From the NCBI RefSeq assembly GCF_023050945.1, contig NZ_JALKIM010000034.1, positions 1 through 38,155 on the forward strand: a stretch of DNA of 38,155 nucleotides. The letters run 5' to 3'. The DNA comes from Anaerobiospirillum sp. NML120448. Its GTDB lineage: Bacteria; Pseudomonadota; Gammaproteobacteria; Enterobacterales; Succinivibrionaceae. The notes beneath the pieces were generated by a model. That model saw only the letters and a program-made list of their open reading frames with translations. It did no database searches and was not told where the DNA came from. Shown here one piece after another: positions 35,601 to 38,155 of the stretch (positions within the stretch are counted from its first letter, which is position 1; the number at the start of each line of letters is the position of its first letter). A program made the translations under genes and the position numbers.

Positions 35601-38155
35601 TACTGTGGTGTGGTACAGCTTCCACTGGCTATTTATAAGAGATTATTGGAGCAAAAGAGTTTAGCTGCCATCAAGTTCCATCTCATTATTGTCAACTGCT
35701 CAGTGGATGATAGTGCTCAAATTTATAAAAGCTTTGAGGATGAGCGTTTAAAAATAGGGCCATCAAACGAAGATAACTCTTACGATCATCGCATTAAGGT
35801 TAGTATCTTGGCTGATCATGTTAATCAGCAAGACTCATCAGAAAAGAAGGGTGTTATTAGCTTTGATCGTACTACTAGCTCAAGTGATGGTTCTTTTAAC
35901 CATTTTCTCAATCGCTATTCATTTAAAACTAATGGTAATAGCTCGGCTAACAATGCAGCTTTAGACAAAATTGCTGATATTTGCCTGATGTTCCACGTGT
36001 TTGATTCTCAGGCTACTTTTGGTTTTTCAAATACCAGTAATGCTTATTTAGTAGAAAATGGTCTGGATAATGTTAAATCATTAGTAAGCTATGCCGATCA
36101 AGATGGTGTGAAATCTCGCTATGTGGGTAAGTTCTTATCATGTCCTGTTCTTACTGATAATGAAGCCATTTATCTTCACGGCCTGTATTTCTTGTCGCAA
36201 AAAGATATTGGGTGCTTTAATCAAGTCAAAGACTCTTTAGCAGCAATTAGCTGCAAGGCAAAGTTAAAGGAAAGTGATTATGCTTTATCTTTAGACTTAG
36301 CCCCTAAAGGTCAAAACCGCCAGAGCATTTTTGTGCCTTTGTTTGAGCTTAAGACAAAGGATGATGAGAATGTGGGCGCTAATTTATTGGACTCAGTCTT
36401 TAAGCGCTGTGAAACAGTTTTGTTCATGGATGAATTAATGTGTCGCCAACTCTTAAATCATAATGAAATTAAGATTGTCTACCACCAAAAGCTTAAGGAC
36501 TTAGATCTTAATTTGCTTGGCGCTTGCAAAGAATACTCAAAGCAATCAGCTGGCTTTATTAACAACTTGTTGGATAAGCTTGACAACAATGATGAACAAA
36601 AGCGAACTGACCTAATTACTAGAATAGTAAGCGATGCTGCCGATATCTCAGGAAGTATTGTCATTCGATCACAACTGTATCGCAAGAGAACTTATGAAAT
36701 GATGGGCCTGGTATTATGCCAGTATATTGTTGCTCAAGCATTTAAGGTTATTGCGCAAAGGCTGGATTGTACTTCTCCTTTAGGCACAGCATCTTTTGTG
36801 TCCCTTGATGATTATGCTGCATTGATTGGCCAAAAAGAGGGTAAAGTAGCTGATATTTTAGGCCTACAAGTGCTTAAATATAAGTCTAAAGCCCAGGTCC
36901 AGACCCAAGCAAAGCTCGAGAACAGCACTACAACTAATAGTGGTGATTTTAATAGCCTAGATTTACTAGACAATGCCACTTTACAAGCTAATCCTTTATT
37001 TGTTGACTGTGATTTAAGTGCTAAAGAGGCTCAAAAGAGTACTGCTATCAATGAGTATGTCTTGGTGGTCTATATCATTGAGTCCAAGTTTTTCACTGGC
37101 AAAGAGGCTAATGCGCTTAAGAAGTCTAAAGATCAGACTAGAAGTTCTTTAGAGGTGTTCTATGAAGCTATCAGAGACCAAAATGGCAATCAGATCTTAG
37201 ATAGAAAGATTATGCTCTCTAAGCTTGCTAATTTACTTCAGTACTCTTCTTATAAGCTTAATGGCGATAAAGCCCAGGAGTTTGCCAAGATTCAACAGCT
37301 TATTAGCTCTGAGCAGATTGATATCCTTATCAAGGGAACATCTTTCTTCTATGCTCTTAATAGTAGGGACATTAGCAACAAGGTTTCTGCTGGCATTAAT
37401 GTCTCTATTGATCCTTCTATGGATAAGCAAAGGGAAGATAAGAGTATTCCTATTACTCAACTGACCATTACTGATCATGCCCTTAAAGATGTGGTTAATA
37501 ATTTCTACGCTCAAGATAATAAAGCCTCAGAGAACTGCCAATCAGACTCAGTGGTTGACTATATCTTTAAGCAAGACCAAGAGGATATCTTTAAGCGCTA
37601 TTTAAATGTTAAGAGTAGCGAAATCTTACATTTAACCCCTAATGCCGATCAGCCAGGCGTGCCAGTGCACACCCAAGACCCATCAGGGCCTCAAGACCAG
37701 CACACCTCCAATCAAGGTAATGGCAGTGGCAATGAGGGCGGTAATGGCTGTGATGGTAGCAAAGGCCAAGCTGATAATGAGACTGAGGCTAAAGCTCCTG
37801 CCTCACCTGTAACATCAGAAAATGGTGGACTAACTACTGGCTCTGAGGAAACTAAGGTGCCATCATTGCCACAAGAACAACATACCACCAATCAGGGTAA
37901 TGCTAGTGGCAATAATGCTAATGAGACTGAGGCTAAAGCTCCAGCCTTGCCTGTAGCACCAGAAAATGGTGGGCTAACTACTGGCTCTAAGGAAACTAAC
38001 GAGCCATCAGCGCCACAGGAAAATCAAGCTGCCAGTCAAGGTAATGGTAGTGGCAATAATGAGACTGAGACTGAGGCTAAAGCTCCAGCCTTGCCTGTAG
38101 CACCAGAAAATGGTGGACTAACTACTGGCTCTGAGGAAACTAAGGTGCCATCAGT
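32622..38155 (+). CDS. Giant third operon gene, DptH-like, 3' end cut off
   Basis: ATG 32622 opens a frame with no stop to the window end (1844 codons), so the gene is truncated only by the window. AGGAG lies 11 bases upstream. The N-terminal 1300 residues are mostly helical, without familiar motifs. Residues about 1398-1490 hold a PD-(D/E)XK-like signature: SLDDYAALIG, VADILGL (D1411), then after a long insert VVYIIESKFF (E1487, K1489). Residues from about 1675 are a low-complexity linker with 48-residue tandem units. In DptH-type and HerA/FtsK-linked defence proteins of this size an ATPase domain lies at the C-terminus; here it would be outside the window. No Walker A motif is seen inside it. 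The order ATPase, 688-aa protein, giant protein matches dptF-dptG-dptH. Confidence 0.75.
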   Translation, partial: MSNELDYQHVSLALEPGESDSLKAFMSNLEITDQIIGQIVDKLVAYLGVKVIGNYLPANELERKQQIEENGKTLGLLVLDEFEHNQIKLICDELIKQMKSKGLENTPSDQYLPEYDPLSCLYIRIHYQNVQEADNYYANAPYVDHDNIATWWRNNCDIAPHKVILCADSSSVISDTLEHIRKITVDDLRKALPNYCMSFIEDFYKSYGFKSYHAEDIKTKNPLMAALSVLIDDKEPFSVKLSFIAKYFIYAWYLYSKKECSMESALGTALCVLNWPANAQLFAKVQSNAKTNVFKSFSANLKQYYKETSSFMIGKVDDKNPLNVEKLLSNYELYYFHHEDETGDKNSAFVSLEPYEHAFVKTYLDSFGKFTEEYNNAYFNLCLIDWEKLNYLFAEVKTKQKKETLLEQTIRLFEEHSESEGDLLDAEQWDSVEPLLKSTGKNLDQEQRDELYEILKQKIHIFNQSSKVKNAWEKLIFSGQAHNDEDFILALAKAFINILPSQNNAELSVASVTLKLERSLKKLLDTNYYVGCYFSLRFGSFLREIFTRVNVGNHERFVLKYTPNQGRAKNNQESQTASLDHHPLINFANFFNAQQAAKPDLKRSSSQSKDATSYKFYLEPTFANGEVGKRCIIEWHFDVKSIGYYLFKDLENVLKNKCLQVGVFARNAFSVQGYEQALNLKDKSTFLPVQRLATGQLFNKQPSNLYNVSESFNKLCSKLSDIFKEQQGEGLHYSQVESFNQDLVKIKESFSVFESTYLKVLQSLHDCKLNYDCVRLMTDQASIVSFNIMNASFAQEHSKIKNLTLALLECFNSVGMAFYEHYEPRYNSLLNEQKAINNTILSNSDACAIATPLAVSSLSNFVIKHKRMVDFIINAFNNAVLVNDRQLLKDSYEAELKLGDGNETIFINCKDSSSSNNVLVSRQALNGYTLYESPESIKQDFAVSTSSSKGQTRKKSDSNKLNSKAYEDAALSFIERYIKARPYLSEQCTILIYYCGVVQLPLAIYKRLLEQKSLAAIKFHLIIVNCSVDDSAQIYKSFEDERLKIGPSNEDNSYDHRIKVSILADHVNQQDSSEKKGVISFDRTTSSSDGSFNHFLNRYSFKTNGNSSANNAALDKIADICLMFHVFDSQATFGFSNTSNAYLVENGLDNVKSLVSYADQDGVKSRYVGKFLSCPVLTDNEAIYLHGLYFLSQKDIGCFNQVKDSLAAISCKAKLKESDYALSLDLAPKGQNRQSIFVPLFELKTKDDENVGANLLDSVFKRCETVLFMDELMCRQLLNHNEIKIVYHQKLKDLDLNLLGACKEYSKQSAGFINNLLDKLDNNDEQKRTDLITRIVSDAADISGSIVIRSQLYRKRTYEMMGLVLCQYIVAQAFKVIAQRLDCTSPLGTASFVSLDDYAALIGQKEGKVADILGLQVLKYKSKAQVQTQAKLENSTTTNSGDFNSLDLLDNATLQANPLFVDCDLSAKEAQKSTAINEYVLVVYIIESKFFTGKEANALKKSKDQTRSSLEVFYEAIRDQNGNQILDRKIMLSKLANLLQYSSYKLNGDKAQEFAKIQQLISSEQIDILIKGTSFFYALNSRDISNKVSAGINVSIDPSMDKQREDKSIPITQLTITDHALKDVVNNFYAQDNKASENCQSDSVVDYIFKQDQEDIFKRYLNVKSSEILHLTPNADQPGVPVHTQDPSGPQDQHTSNQGNGSGNEGGNGCDGSKGQADNETEAKAPASPVTSENGGLTTGSEETKVPSLPQEQHTTNQGNASGNNANETEAKAPALPVAPENGGLTTGSKETNEPSAPQENQAASQGNGSGNNETETEAKAPALPVAPENGGLTTGSEETKVPS
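37680..38155 (+). repeat. Tandem 144-bp units in the third operon gene
   Basis: Units begin at 37680 (180 bp, with an insertion), 37860 (144 bp), 38004 (144 bp) and 38148 (cut by the window end). Each encodes a PS-x-PQ start, QGN-x-SGN, NETEAKAPALPV and ENGGLTTGS. The two complete 144-bp units are nearly identical in DNA, so the array is recent and probably variable in copy number. Confidence 0.9.

Noticed and set aside
28381-38155. BREX, DISARM or Druantia as the identity of the operon
   Set aside because: No methylase, PglZ phosphatase, SNF2 helicase or DUF1998-type helicase signature was seen in the three frames; DptFGH fits order and sizes better.

Overview
The window is a low-GC (roughly 38-40% by eye) chromosomal segment of a Gram-negative bacterium. 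Gene style (a 1.6-kb-scale NCS2 xanthine permease, Xpt, core-MetE proteins, LysR regulator, very long Ser/Ala/Glu-rich repeat proteins, Lys/Glu/Asn-rich composition) suggests a host-associated gammaproteobacterium, perhaps Succinivibrionaceae. That placement is an inference from protein style, not a marker-gene result. No tRNA, rRNA, CRISPR array, transposase or integrase was seen.

Layout. (1) 1-5338, plus strand apart from a partial gene at the left edge: small, unrelated genes separated by palindrome-rich spacers. They encode an ankyrin protein with a damaged-looking start, a DUF5713-like protein, an FGE/SUMF1-like protein, a double zinc-ribbon protein, an unrecognised 260-aa protein and a small membrane protein. 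The mixture resembles orphan immunity-gene islands of polymorphic toxin systems. (2) 5833-7335: a 193-bp inverted-repeat element, then a stand-alone HsdR_N-type PD-(D/E)XK protein and its terminator. (3) 7563-20938, minus strand: a xanthine permease and xanthine phosphoribosyltransferase, separated by two huge repeat proteins (1549 and about 1602 aa) of unknown function. (4) 21787-27886, minus strand: three paralogous core methionine synthase (MetE C-terminal-type) genes and a LysR regulator. (5) 28381-38155, plus strand: a tight three-gene operon encoding a P-loop ATPase with a Cys cluster, a 688-aa protein, and a giant protein (over 1844 aa, cut by the window end) that carries a PD-(D/E)XK-like signature and a repeat linker. 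The order and features resemble DptF-DptG-DptH, the restriction half of phosphorothioate (Dnd) systems, but no DNA-modification genes are visible.

How they fit. The permease and Xpt form a xanthine salvage route (uptake, then XMP formation). The MetE paralogues with their LysR neighbour form a methionine synthesis or recycling locus. The right-hand operon is the best candidate for a defence system; its partner (dndBCDE or something else) must lie outside the window, if it exists. The two giant repeat proteins are the strongest candidates for undescribed biology: no signal peptide, mostly low complexity, distinct folded-looking ends, and a strictly conserved nonapeptide motif repeated 14 times in one and a nine-unit charged helix in the other.
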